Shown here one piece after another: positions 29,034-37,293 of a stretch of DNA of 64,000 nucleotides (position 1 is the stretch's first letter; each line of letters starts with the position of its first letter). The stretch is from Pseudoalteromonas arctica (GTDB lineage: Bacteria > Pseudomonadota > Gammaproteobacteria > Enterobacterales > Alteromonadaceae), in the NCBI RefSeq assembly GCF_012927645.1, contig NZ_JABBMT010000009.1, forward strand, positions 62,001-126,000, given 5' to 3'. The position numbers and the translations under genes were made by a program. Under the pieces are notes generated by a model. It worked only from the letters and a program-made list of their open reading frames with translations, searched no databases and was not told the origin of the DNA.

Positions 29034-29118
29034 GCGGTTGTGGTGGAATTGGTAGACACGCTACCTTGAGGGGGTAGTGCTTTCGGGCGTGGGGGTTCAA
29101 GTCCCCCCAACCGCACCA
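29034..29118 (+). tRNA. leuU: tRNA-Leu (anticodon GAG)
   Basis: An 85-base class II tRNA. Acceptor arms GCGGTTG / CAACCGC plus discriminator A and encoded CCA; D-arm with GGTAGAC; anticodon stem CTACC / GGTAG with loop TTGAGGG giving anticodon GAG; a variable arm around TGCTTTCGGGCG; T-arm with GGTTCAA. secG followed by tRNA-Leu(GAG) is conserved in gammaproteobacteria. Confidence 0.97.
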
Positions 29119-29125
29119 TCTTATA

Positions 29126-29157
29126 AAAACCAGTAACAGCGATGTCACTGGTTTTTT
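29126..29157 (+). terminator. Terminator after tRNA-Leu
   Basis: Stem aaccagt / actggtt followed by a T-run, eight bases after the tRNA CCA. It ends the secG-tRNA transcript. Confidence 0.8.
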
Positions 29158-29247
29158 GCTTTAATAAAACTGAAATTATTAATACTTAGGTTTATATCGA
29201 TAGTGCTTACTTTAAAGGCAGCCTAACGTTGAGTCAGTGCATAAATA

Positions 29248-29610
29248 TTAGTTCGCTTGTTCACGCTCTTCACGTGCAGCTTTTAACTCATCAGCCAATT
29301 CTTTAGCTTTTTGCTTGGTTTTTTCTGTCAGCTCGCCTGTAGCTTCTTTACTTTTAATCCAAGCATCAATGGCGACTTCTTTGCCATCATCATACATATC
29401 AAGGCCAAGTTTTTTACTTTCTTGCAGTAGTTCGTCAAGTGATTCACCTTTAAATTGATTGCTGGTTTCTTTTACTTCATCCCATGCATCATTAAGTGCT
29501 TTTTTAACCTCAGTTTTAGCTTCAGCGGCATCTTTTTTTGCTTCGCTGGCGTCTTCGCAACCGGTTAGTGCTACACAGCCTAATAAAACTAAACTTGTTA
29601 ATTTGTTCAT
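29248..29610 (-). CDS. Small helical lipoprotein
   Basis: A 120-residue protein with a signal peptide and lipobox at Cys18 (ALTGC). The mature part is almost entirely Lys, Glu, Ala and Asp, predicted as a long amphipathic helix or coiled coil (about 20-118), with no other domain. Function unknown; similar small lipoproteins act as envelope spacers or stress proteins. It sits in the accessory patch after the tRNA. Confidence 0.7.
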   Translation of the reverse strand: MNKLTSLVLLGCVALTGCEDASEAKKDAAEAKTEVKKALNDAWDEVKETSNQFKGESLDELLQESKKLGLDMYDDGKEVAIDAWIKSKEATGELTEKTKQKAKELADELKAAREEREQAN

Positions 29611-29705
29611 ATTTGTTCCTTTGTATCATAATTATGTTCCGAGGAATATTTCCTCTGGTACAGTATTGATGGCAATCTTAAAACAAGCAATATACAGGCT
29701 AAAAA

Positions 29706-30242
29706 ATGAATATACTTCGAACAGCACGACTAAATTTTAAATTAATGGATGAAAATGACGGCGCATTATTATTTGATCTGGACAATGATCCTGCGGTCAT
29801 GGAGCACCTAACGCGAGGCCAGGTAAGCACCATGAACACCATCAAAGATGTTTTTATTCCACGCATGCAAGCCTACCGCCATCCACAACAGGGCTGGGGG
29901 CTTTGGCAAGTTAACCTCAATGATAATGACAGCTTTATTGGCTGGATATTAATTCGGCCAATGGGATTTTTTACTACAGAGCCCGATTTTAGTGATATTG
30001 AAATTGGCTGGCGCTTTAAGCGTGTAAGTTGGGGAAAAGGCTATGCCAGTGAAGCTGCCGCCGCTGTTGCAGATGCAGTGACAAAAAACGGCGATGTTAA
30101 AACACTCAGTGCTACCGCACTAAAAGCAAATAGTGGTTCTATCAAGATAATGAAAAAGCTTGGCATGAAATTTATCGAGCATTATAACCACCGCGACGAA
30201 TTTGGTGAGTTACCCGCCGTGTTATATCGAAAGTCTGTCTGA
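29706..30242 (+). CDS. GNAT acetyltransferase (RimJ/RimL-like)
   Basis: A 178-residue acetyltransferase of the Acetyltransf_3 type: N-terminal ARLNFKLMDENDGALLFDLDNDP, acetyl-CoA site G-W-R-F-K-R-V-S-W-G-K-G-Y-A-S-E-A, and the S-A-T-A-L-K-A-N-S-G-S-I-K-I-M-K-K-L-G-M-K-F motif of N-acetyltransferases acting on amines. Substrate unknown. The stop codon directly abuts the beginning of a gamma-glutamyltranspeptidase remnant, indicating a deletion or insertion breakpoint at its end. Confidence 0.85.
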   Translation: MNILRTARLNFKLMDENDGALLFDLDNDPAVMEHLTRGQVSTMNTIKDVFIPRMQAYRHPQQGWGLWQVNLNDNDSFIGWILIRPMGFFTTEPDFSDIEIGWRFKRVSWGKGYASEAAAAVADAVTKNGDVKTLSATALKANSGSIKIMKKLGMKFIEHYNHRDEFGELPAVLYRKSV

Positions 30243-30521
30243 TCATAAGCTCGGTGTACGAATTTATTTTAAACGCGGTTGAATTTAATATGAGCGCCGA
30301 TGAAGTGGTAAATAGCCCGCGTTTTCATCATCAACTTTGGCCTAAAAAAATGATCCGTCATCATACAGGTTTAGATGCAAACGTTGTTAAAGCACTAGAG
30401 GAAATGGGCTACACCTTAGATCAGCGCCAATTTTGGTGATATGCATGCGAGCATCGAACGTGATGGCAAACTCGATGCCGGCTCAGAAGCGTCAGGGCGG
30501 GGTAAGGCGATGGTGTTTTGA
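30241..30521 (+). pseudogene. Gamma-glutamyltranspeptidase C-terminal remnant, frameshifted
   Basis: Only the last part of a GGT small subunit remains: I-I-S-S-V-Y-E-F-I-L-N-A-V-E-F, then NSPRFHHQLWPKKM, then G-Y-T-L-D-Q. A plus-one frameshift near 30425-30429 moves the reading to the ending NFGDMHASIERDGKLDAGSE and G-R-G-K-A-M-V-F. No catalytic Thr or large subunit is present. The first codons begin at the stop codon of the acetyltransferase, so no start or promoter survives. Clearly a decayed gene. Confidence 0.8.
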
Positions 30522-30869
30522 TTCTAGCTGTAAGTGGTTAGCCGTAAGCTGTAAGCTTGCGCGGTGTTAAATTAAGCGATTGTGGTTGGGTTGATCATAG
30601 CGAAGCCCAGTTACAAAAGGTTTTAGGGGCTAGGTAACTAGGAGCTAGGGGAGTAACTCGTAGGCGCGAGTTTACCTCGCGCAGTACGCAGTTTAATGAA
30701 ATTGGGTGTCAGCGAACGACTCGCCATAGCATGTGGTATCACCAGCACCAAAAGTAGGCGCTTGGAAGCGAAGACCCTTGTCGAAGCTCAAAAACAAAAG
30801 GAATTAACATTGCGCTGAGCAATAACTATTTAGCGTCACAAGGTTTAGTGTCATTGAGGGATATTTGGA
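30522..30869. repeat. Non-coding patch with short degenerate repeats
   Basis: This 348-base gap contains no convincing gene. It holds repeated short words: GTAAG and GCTGTAAG tandem variants (30527-30562), GCTAGG/ACTAGGAGCTAGG variants (about 30628-30650), and the perfect hairpin gcgcgag-tttac-ctcgcgc at 30664-30682. Such tracts look like intergenic repeat debris left at a recombination-prone site. Confidence 0.4.
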
Positions 30870-31154
30870 TCAATATTCATTACGGGAGATGAACCGCCCA
30901 TAGCACTTCCTATTAATGAAAAGCGCATGATGGGTGGTGTTGGGGCTGGAGGAGTAAATAGTATCACCTTTTATGATAATGACGATTTCATCACCACCAC
31001 CATTTTCATATGACGCAACGTCTATCCCTGCCGCCCAATTAGCTTTGTAAGAAAAGCACCTTAGGTATTCGTCTTCACAAAGCTCTATATCCAAAGCTGC
31101 ACTAGCTTTTAGAGTAGAGACTAGTTTTTTATTGGGTAGATTATCTAATATCAT
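30870..31154 (-). CDS. Small hypothetical protein
   Basis: A 94-residue soluble protein, no signal peptide or TM. It has two cysteines near the middle (ELCEDEYLRCFSY) and a hydrophobic strand (DEIVIIIKGDTIY), suggesting an alpha/beta fold. I do not recognise it. It lies in the accessory patch between the repeat tract and the SUI1 gene; size and context are like orphan immunity or antitoxin-type proteins, but nothing supports this directly. Confidence 0.5.
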   Translation of the reverse strand: MILDNLPNKKLVSTLKASAALDIELCEDEYLRCFSYKANWAAGIDVASYENGGGDEIVIIIKGDTIYSSSPNTTHHALFINRKCYGRFISRNEY

Positions 31155-31294
31155 TTAAGCTGTCTTTGTATGGGAGTAGACAATTTTATTTCCGATATTT
31201 TTCTTTGTATTACAATATATTGCTCCTAAATCAAGAAAGTACATACATGCAATTAGATCATCAAGTCTCTGCTTTTTATAGGCAAGCCGGTGGC

Positions 31295-31624
31295 TCACCC
31301 TCCGGCAATTTTTACTTTGAATTTGAGTGTTTCGAGGATGGCTTTGAGTTTTTCGCGGTCGTCGCCTTGTACTTCAATGATACCGTCTTTTACCGCGCCG
31401 CCTTGGCCCATTTTACTTTTAATGGTTTTGGCGAGTTTTTTTAAATCGTGTTGCTCGCTGTCAATACCAGTTACCAACATAACGCCTTTACCTTTACGGC
31501 CTTTGGTTTGGCGTTCGATGCGCAGGGCGCCGTCTTTAAATACTTTACTAGCCACTTCTGTGCTTGGTTTTGGTTGGCTGATACGGCCTGTTTCGGTTGA
31601 ATAAACGAGATTACTATCACTCAT
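31295..31624 (-). CDS. yciH: SUI1/eIF1 family protein YciH
   Basis: A 109-residue protein with the SUI1 fold of eukaryotic eIF1. N-terminal LVYSTETGRI and the core RKGKGVMLVTGI, LAKTIKSKMGQGGAVKDG, IEVQGDDREKL are diagnostic. In E. coli YciH affects the fidelity of translation initiation in vitro. Monocistronic here. Confidence 0.94.
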   Translation of the reverse strand: MSDSNLVYSTETGRISQPKPSTEVASKVFKDGALRIERQTKGRKGKGVMLVTGIDSEQHDLKKLAKTIKSKMGQGGAVKDGIIEVQGDDREKLKAILETLKFKVKIAGG

Positions 31625-31781
31625 GCTTAACCTGCATTTAAAAAGTTAAATAAACAATGGGCTAGATAATATCAAATTTAAAACAAATTTGTGCATAGAG
31701 TGTTTTATTTTTGGTTATTTATCATTAACAAGTTATATTTAATACTAATTAAGAATGGATAATCTGAGCAGGAGTTAACTA

Positions 31782-32087
31782 ATGAGTCTAAGTAAGAGTG
31801 CATCAGCAGATGGTGCGACACTGACTATTCAAATTAAGGGGAAGTTCGACTTTAATTTAGTGCAGTCATTTCGACAGTCGTATTCCGATATCAATGAAAA
31901 AACCGCTAAGGTCGTAATTGACTTACGAGAAACCGATTACATGGATAGCTCCGCCCTTGGTATGCTGCTGAATATGAAAAAGACCTTGGGAACCTCAGTT
32001 GATGCAATTCAAATCAGTAATTGTCAGCCGCAACTGAAAAAAATCCTGCAAATATCACGTTTTGATAAAAAGTTTGATATCGATTGA
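31782..32087 (+). CDS. crsA: STAS-domain anti-anti-sigma factor (CrsA-like)
   Basis: A 101-residue STAS protein. The phosphorylatable Ser lies in Y-M-D-S-S-A-L-G-M-L-L (Ser56/Ser57). It overlaps by one base (TGATG) the gene for a three-domain regulator with PP2C phosphatase and kinase domains, the layout of the Shewanella oneidensis CrsA-CrsR pair, in which unphosphorylated CrsA releases RpoS from CrsR. The symbol is given by architecture, not by identity measurement. Confidence 0.8.
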   Translation: MSLSKSASADGATLTIQIKGKFDFNLVQSFRQSYSDINEKTAKVVIDLRETDYMDSSALGMLLNMKKTLGTSVDAIQISNCQPQLKKILQISRFDKKFDID

Positions 32088-33745
32088 TGCATATTCTCGT
32101 TGTTGATGATCAGCCACTTAATTGCATGCTTTTAAAAGTAATGTTGATGCAACAAAATTACGAGGTATCAACCGCTGCCAATGGGGTTGAAGCATTAGCA
32201 ATATTAGATCAGCAAAGCATTGATATTGTGTTACTCGATGTAATAATGCCAGTGATGGATGGCTATGAAACGGCAGCTAAAATTAAGCAGCGCCATAATG
32301 AAGTTCACCTACCTATTATTTTTATAACCGCTTTGGAAGATCAAAGCAGTTTTGAACGTTGTTTAGAGGTCGGTGGTGATGACTTTATTCATAAACCGTT
32401 TGATAAAGTAATTTTAACTGCGAAAATAAAAGCTCATAGCCGCACCCGTAAGCTGAGTTTAAAAACCCACGAACAAAATAAGTTATTAGAATATCATTAC
32501 AATCAAACCGAGCGTGAGCACGAAATCGTTGAGCATATTTTTAATAACGCCCTAGAAAACCAAAATAAGTTTACCGACAACATTGATTTTCATCTCTCAC
32601 CGGCTTCTATGTTTAATGGTGATATGTGTTTGATTGGGCAAAGTCCTATTGGTAGTTTGTATTGTATGCTGGGGGATTTTACCGGCCATGGCTTAGCAGC
32701 TGCGGTAGGGGCATTGCCAGCGTCGAAAGTGTTTTACACTATGGTTAATAAAGGTATGGCGGTTAGTGATATTGCAGCTGAAGTTAATGCCGTATTAGTG
32801 CAACTATTACCCGGGCATATGTTTTGTGCCGCGACAATTATTGAATTAAGTAGCTCAGGGAAAAGTGTTTCAGCTTGGCTTGGTGGCTTGCCTGATGCTT
32901 ATTTAATTGATCAACAAGGAAGCGTATTAAAAACTTTAGAGTCACAGCATATGGCTTTAGGGATTTTAGAAGGCGACGAATTTGAACGTGAATTAATTCA
33001 TTTTGAAGTCGATACGAGTATGCGTTTGGCGCTGGCCACCGACGGCATTATAGAAACCACTAATAAAAACGGTGAATTTTTTGCAGAGCAACGCTTTATA
33101 AAGGCACTTGCAAGTAAACCCAAAGTGACTAGTCAAGATATGATCGCGCAAGTGACTAAGTTTGCTCATGGTAGTAAACAACAGGACGATCTTAGTTTAG
33201 TACTTTTTAATTGTTTAGCGGTTCCTCCTGCGGCTGAAGAGCAGGCCGTTTATTCTCGTTTACCCTTTAATTTTTCTTTAACGCTGAATTCTCGGCAAAT
33301 AAAACAAACCGATCCAGTGCTTGAAATCGTTGAAGTACTTACTCGAGTTGGCGGTTTAAAAGAGCACCGCTCTGATATTTTTTTACTGCTCTCTGAGGCT
33401 TATAACAATGCACTTGATCATGGTGTATTAGGGCTCGATTCAAATATTAAAAATAAAGAAGATGGCTTTATTGAGTATTATCAACTTCGAGAGGCGACAT
33501 TAGCCAAACTTGTTGATGCATTGATCATTGTCGATATACGTTATTGCCCTGATACATTGTGCCTGTATTTTATAATTTGCGATTCTGGCAATGGTTTTTC
33601 AAACACCGATGGTAATGCCAGCTGTAATAATCGCGATCATGGTCGCGGGCTATCGATACTAGAAGAAATAGCAGAGCAGGTGACTTATAACTCATCGGGT
33701 AATCAAATTGAAATGTGTTATCGATTGCTACAACAACAAAGCTAG
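32087..33745 (+). CDS. crsR: Receiver-PP2C phosphatase-anti-sigma kinase protein (CrsR-like)
   Basis: A 552-residue cytoplasmic protein with three domains in order: receiver (about 1-120, Asp51 in VLLDVIMPVMDG), SpoIIE/RsbU-type PP2C phosphatase (about 170-375, GDFTGHGLAAAVGALPAS and L-A-T-D-G-I), and a HATPase_c kinase of the RsbW type (about 395-550, LLSEAYNNALDHG; HGRGLSIL). This matches Shewanella CrsR, which binds RpoS through the kinase domain and switches partners with the STAS protein under control of the receiver. ATG at 32087 shares a base with the upstream stop; the TTG three bases earlier is not needed. Confidence 0.88.
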   Translation: MHILVVDDQPLNCMLLKVMLMQQNYEVSTAANGVEALAILDQQSIDIVLLDVIMPVMDGYETAAKIKQRHNEVHLPIIFITALEDQSSFERCLEVGGDDFIHKPFDKVILTAKIKAHSRTRKLSLKTHEQNKLLEYHYNQTEREHEIVEHIFNNALENQNKFTDNIDFHLSPASMFNGDMCLIGQSPIGSLYCMLGDFTGHGLAAAVGALPASKVFYTMVNKGMAVSDIAAEVNAVLVQLLPGHMFCAATIIELSSSGKSVSAWLGGLPDAYLIDQQGSVLKTLESQHMALGILEGDEFERELIHFEVDTSMRLALATDGIIETTNKNGEFFAEQRFIKALASKPKVTSQDMIAQVTKFAHGSKQQDDLSLVLFNCLAVPPAAEEQAVYSRLPFNFSLTLNSRQIKQTDPVLEIVEVLTRVGGLKEHRSDIFLLLSEAYNNALDHGVLGLDSNIKNKEDGFIEYYQLREATLAKLVDALIIVDIRYCPDTLCLYFIICDSGNGFSNTDGNASCNNRDHGRGLSILEEIAEQVTYNSSGNQIEMCYRLLQQQS

Positions 33746-33797
33746 TCGTGATTGTTTAGCCATGCTATGATTCATTTTTAGATGTTTGGATGGCTAA

Positions 33798-34457
33798 ATG
33801 ATTTATTCTTATTTATCTCTTGCGCAGTTAGATGTGCCCGCTCAGTTAGTCTCTGATGAGCTTACTAAGCTCGAAAGCTACTTATCAAATCAGCCGCTTC
33901 CTGCGGTACGCTGGCAATATCAAGTACCAGAGCTGGGTGAAGGCGGGGCGTGCAGTTTATTTGGTTATTTACAAGATGAGCCGTTTAAACTCACTGATTT
34001 TTTACCACAAGATCAGCACACTACGCAAAAGCTTGCTCAATTACAACTGATTGTTGATTACGTTGTAGCGCAAACTAAAGTTGATTGGTACGGCATTTAT
34101 CAAAGTACAGCAACACCTGAGGGGGAGCAATTACTTAAACTGACTTACTTTGGTGCGCCAAGCCGACCGCTTTTTCCACTTACCGAGGCCTTTGCTGCCG
34201 GTAGTAATAATGTACAGGTGGCACTAAGTCGTAAAGGGCGAGTGATCAACAACGTTGAGCAGTATTTGGCTGCGGGTGGTGAATATTATACCTGTGATCC
34301 TAAAGTAAAATCAGAGGCCTGTTTACCGCTTTTTGACAGTGCAAATCGCTGCGTTGGTATTGTTGATGGCGAAGCGTTTAATAACGATTTTTTCAACCAG
34401 CAAACCTTAGCACTCCTAATTGCATGCTGTATTAAAATTCCTCACTTTTTAGTGTAA
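33798..34457 (+). CDS. GAF-domain protein, fRMsr-like
   Basis: A 219-residue soluble protein with one GAF domain (about 75-215). Its segment Y-T-C-D-P-K-V-K-S-E-A-C-L-P-L-F with V-G-I-V-D-G-E resembles free methionine-R-sulfoxide reductases, whose catalytic Cys lies in a C-D-x4-S-E motif, but other fRMsr cysteines are not obvious, so a sensory or degenerate role is equally possible. The N-terminal 60 residues match nothing I know. It follows the crsR-like gene by 52 bases and may be co-transcribed. Confidence 0.7.
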   Translation: MIYSYLSLAQLDVPAQLVSDELTKLESYLSNQPLPAVRWQYQVPELGEGGACSLFGYLQDEPFKLTDFLPQDQHTTQKLAQLQLIVDYVVAQTKVDWYGIYQSTATPEGEQLLKLTYFGAPSRPLFPLTEAFAAGSNNVQVALSRKGRVINNVEQYLAAGGEYYTCDPKVKSEACLPLFDSANRCVGIVDGEAFNNDFFNQQTLALLIACCIKIPHFLV

Positions 34458-34460
34458 ATA

Positions 34461-34486
34461 ACACTAGCCATGCTAGTGAGTTTTTA
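34461..34486 (+). terminator. Intrinsic terminator after the GAF gene
   Basis: Stem cactagc / gctagtg with a three-base loop followed by a T-run, four bases after the stop codon. Confidence 0.75.
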
Positions 34487-34536
34487 TGTTAAGCTAAGTG
34501 CAACAGCTAACCCTTAAATAATGAAAGAGATAGTCA

Positions 34537-35727
34537 ATGTTCTCAGTATTAAAACCATTACCCACTGATCCTATTCTTGGCCTTATGGCGGCCTATAAAC
34601 AAGATACTAACCCAAATAAGATTGACTTAGGGGTTGGTGTTTATAAAGATGAATTCGGTAATACGCCGGTATTAAAAGCAGTTAAAAAAGCTGAAGCGTT
34701 CCGTCTTGAAAACGAAACTAGCAAATCATACATTGGTTTGGCGGGTAACTTAGATTACTGCCAAAAAATGGAAAATCTATTATTAGGTGAGCACCAAGCA
34801 TTATTAGCTAATCGGGTTCGTACAGCACAAGCACCAGGTGGTACAGGTGCATTGCGTGTTGCAGCTGAATTTATTGTTCGCTGTAATCCAGGTGCGACGG
34901 TATGGGTTACTAATCCTACATGGGCAAACCACATTAGCTTGTTTGAAGCCGCTGGCCTAACAGTTAAAGAATACCCGTACTACGATTATGAAAACAAAGA
35001 TTTATTATTTGATGAAATGATCGAAACCCTTACCCAAGTGCCCAAAGGTGATGTGGTATTACTACACGCATGTTGTCATAACCCAAGTGGTATGGACTTA
35101 AACGAAACGCAGTGGCACACAGTTGCTGAACTGGCAAAAGATATTGGCTTTACCCCTCTGGTTGATATTGCATATCAAGGTTTTGGTTCAAGCTTGGAAG
35201 AAGATGCAAACGGTTTACGTATTTTAGCTGATGCAGTTGATGAGCTGATCATTTGTTCGTCATGTTCGAAAAACTTTGGTTTATACCGTGAGCGTATTGG
35301 TGCATGTTCAATCATTGCGAAAGACAGCGCGACAGCTGATATTTCAAACTCAGTATTGTTAAGTGTGGTACGTAGTATCTATTCAATGCCACCGGCCCAC
35401 GGTGCTGACATTGTAAACACTATTTTAAGCAGCGCTGAACTGACACAGCAGTGGCACAGTGAACTTGATGAAATGCGTAACCGTATCAATGGCCTGCGTA
35501 CTTTGATAAAAGACAGCCTAGCGGCAAAAGAGATTGCTCAAGACTTTTCATTTATTGACCGTCAACACGGTATGTTCTCTTTCTTGGGTATTAATAAAGA
35601 GCAAATTGAACGCCTGCAAAAAGAATACGGTATCTACATTGTTGGTTCAAGCCGCGTTAACGTAGCAGGTATCAGTCAAGCTAATATCGATTACTTTGCA
35701 AATGCTGTTGCAGCCGTTTGTAAGTAA
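34537..35727 (+). CDS. Aromatic/aspartate aminotransferase (TyrB/AspC family)
   Basis: A 396-residue fold-type I PLP enzyme of subgroup Ialpha. Features: N-terminal PLPTDPILGL, HACCHNPSGMDL (Asn-Pro-x-Gly), FVDIAYQGF-like Asp-Tyr pair, and the PLP-binding Lys in SCSKNFGLYRERIGA. It transfers amino groups between aspartate, tyrosine or phenylalanine and 2-oxoglutarate. Sequence alone does not decide tyrB from aspC. A GAAAGAG-type site precedes the ATG. Single transcription unit between two terminators. Confidence 0.93.
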   Translation: MFSVLKPLPTDPILGLMAAYKQDTNPNKIDLGVGVYKDEFGNTPVLKAVKKAEAFRLENETSKSYIGLAGNLDYCQKMENLLLGEHQALLANRVRTAQAPGGTGALRVAAEFIVRCNPGATVWVTNPTWANHISLFEAAGLTVKEYPYYDYENKDLLFDEMIETLTQVPKGDVVLLHACCHNPSGMDLNETQWHTVAELAKDIGFTPLVDIAYQGFGSSLEEDANGLRILADAVDELIICSSCSKNFGLYRERIGACSIIAKDSATADISNSVLLSVVRSIYSMPPAHGADIVNTILSSAELTQQWHSELDEMRNRINGLRTLIKDSLAAKEIAQDFSFIDRQHGMFSFLGINKEQIERLQKEYGIYIVGSSRVNVAGISQANIDYFANAVAAVCK

Positions 35728-35756
35728 TTTTACTTAAATAGCGTTTATTAAAATAA

Positions 35757-35800
35757 AAAAACCGCACTAACTTATTGTTGTGCGGTTTTATTTTTTTTTA
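35757..35800 (+). terminator. Strong intrinsic terminator after the aminotransferase
   Basis: A 10-bp stem (aaaaccgcac / gtgcggtttt) with A- and T-runs, followed by a T9 run; convergent with the DUF3379 gene. Confidence 0.9.
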
Positions 35801-35863
35801 ACCTAGAACTACGCGTCAATTAAATCGCATTGCCGCTATAATAACGACAATGCAAAGGGAAGG

Positions 35864-36667
35864 CTAATTTAACCAGTGGATCGCACCATTGATACGATCA
35901 TTGTAATTTTCTAATGGCGCACCAAGATTTGCGACTAAAATTGTATCTGCGTCAGCACCACGGTTAATATGACCTTCAAAACGATCGTCTTGAAAATCGT
36001 CGCCGCCGATGCCAAACGATTGCTGTTTTGATGGCACTATAAATACCGTCATCGGGCCATAGTCTGATTCAAAAACTAGGTGTAATCCTTCTTGACCCTT
36101 AAAGTCACAAAACATTACGTAAGTTACTTTACCTGGTAATTCATCTAAATGGCCACCTAATACAGCAAGTTTTTCATTTACCGCTGCTAAGCTGATTGCT
36201 TCGGTCTTTTGCAGCGAATTTATTTCATAGTAAATATGAGCAAGCGCATGTTCGCTAGCTGCGTACGCGACATTTTGTTCGCTGCTAAATAAAAATGCTC
36301 CCACAGCCACCAATACTGAGGCTGCCATGGCAAGTGGTAAACGAGCATGTTTAAAACGTGTACTTGCCTCAACTACATTATCTGTTTGTTGTGGCGATGT
36401 TTGCGTGCTGGTATCAGCTGATGCTTGGTTGACTTGCTCAGTCGTGACCAATTCGTTTTGTGTATGCGCTGCGGTGTTTGCCAAAATACGCTCGGCAAGA
36501 CCTGCAGGCACTGGTACGTCAAGTGCATTGGCAAGATCTAATTCAAAGGCCTGCATATCATGCATAAATTCTTGTCGCTCAGAGTGTTGCTCTGCAAACT
36601 CCACAAGCTCCTTATCAGTGCTGTTTGGCTGTGCGCTAATTCGGCGACGAAACTCGAGATCATCCAT
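35864..36667 (-). CDS. DUF3379 family protein, likely anti-sigma factor
   Basis: A 267-residue protein of the DUF3379 type: an N-terminal helical cytoplasmic part (about 1-110), one TM (about 122-140, AMAASVLVAVGAFLFSS), and a C-terminal extracytoplasmic domain with FKGQEGLHLVFESDYGPMTV. It overlaps the sigma-factor gene by one base, the arrangement of a membrane anti-sigma regulator. No zinc-binding H-x3-C-x2-C motif is visible. The inducing signal is unknown. Confidence 0.85.
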   Translation of the reverse strand: MDDLEFRRRISAQPNSTDKELVEFAEQHSERQEFMHDMQAFELDLANALDVPVPAGLAERILANTAAHTQNELVTTEQVNQASADTSTQTSPQQTDNVVEASTRFKHARLPLAMAASVLVAVGAFLFSSEQNVAYAASEHALAHIYYEINSLQKTEAISLAAVNEKLAVLGGHLDELPGKVTYVMFCDFKGQEGLHLVFESDYGPMTVFIVPSKQQSFGIGGDDFQDDRFEGHINRGADADTILVANLGAPLENYNDRINGAIHWLN

Positions 36668-37224
36668 TAATTTGATGCCCCTTTAAGTTGTTCATCATCA
36701 CGGCTCAATGCCTCTTTTAACTGGTTTCTGGCGCGGTATAAACGCGTCATAACCGTGTTTTTATTTAAATCTAATATTTCTGCTATCTCTTCACCTGAGC
36801 AACCCATAACTACTTGTAGTAATAATGGCTCGCGGTATTCATCAGGTAGCTTAGCGATTTGACGCTGGATCACTGTTTGTTCCATTTCGTCATCCAAGGT
36901 GACACTTTTTTCGTCAACTAAAGTGTCGTTTTCAACATCGCTATAATCAAATTGTTTGCGTTCAAAACGACGGGCATTTTCCCGGCGTAAAATCGTCAAT
37001 AGCCATGGCTTAGCTGCTTTTTGATCTAATAATGAATCCAGAGATCGCCAAGCACGTAAAAATGTTTCTTGGACAAGATCTTCGGCAATATCAGGATCTC
37101 GGCAGAGCCAATAAGCAAAGCGATATAATTCGCGATGATAAACATGAACAAGTTTTTCATAGCGTGTATTTTTCTCTGCCATATCAACTAAGACCTGACT
37201 TTTAGAGTTTTCATTTCCAAGCAT
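36667..37224 (-). CDS. RNA polymerase sigma factor, ECF type (sigma-70 family)
   Basis: A 185-residue two-domain sigma factor: region 2 (about 25-95, ELYRFAYWLCRDPDIAEDLVQETFLRAW) and region 4 (about 125-175, LPDEYREPLLLQVVMG, EIAEILDLNKNTVMTRLYRAR). It is upstream of and overlaps a DUF3379 gene, a common sigma/anti-sigma pair of Alteromonadales. A start at 37230 (GTG) or at the inner ATG (37182) is also possible; the region 2 domain is intact with any of them. Lies 70 bases after batD on the same strand, so it may be read through from the Bat operon. Confidence 0.85.
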   Translation of the reverse strand: MLGNENSKSQVLVDMAEKNTRYEKLVHVYHRELYRFAYWLCRDPDIAEDLVQETFLRAWRSLDSLLDQKAAKPWLLTILRRENARRFERKQFDYSDVENDTLVDEKSVTLDDEMEQTVIQRQIAKLPDEYREPLLLQVVMGCSGEEIAEILDLNKNTVMTRLYRARNQLKEALSRDDEQLKGASN

Positions 37225-37293
37225 AAGCACTTTTTTATTTATTTTAAGTTATTTACTATTTGAGTGCGGGGATTGCGCCACGTCACTTAAACT

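Noticed and set aside
29034-31290. Genomic island with attachment site at tRNA-Leu
   Set aside because: No integrase gene and no repeat of the tRNA 3' end was seen in the window.
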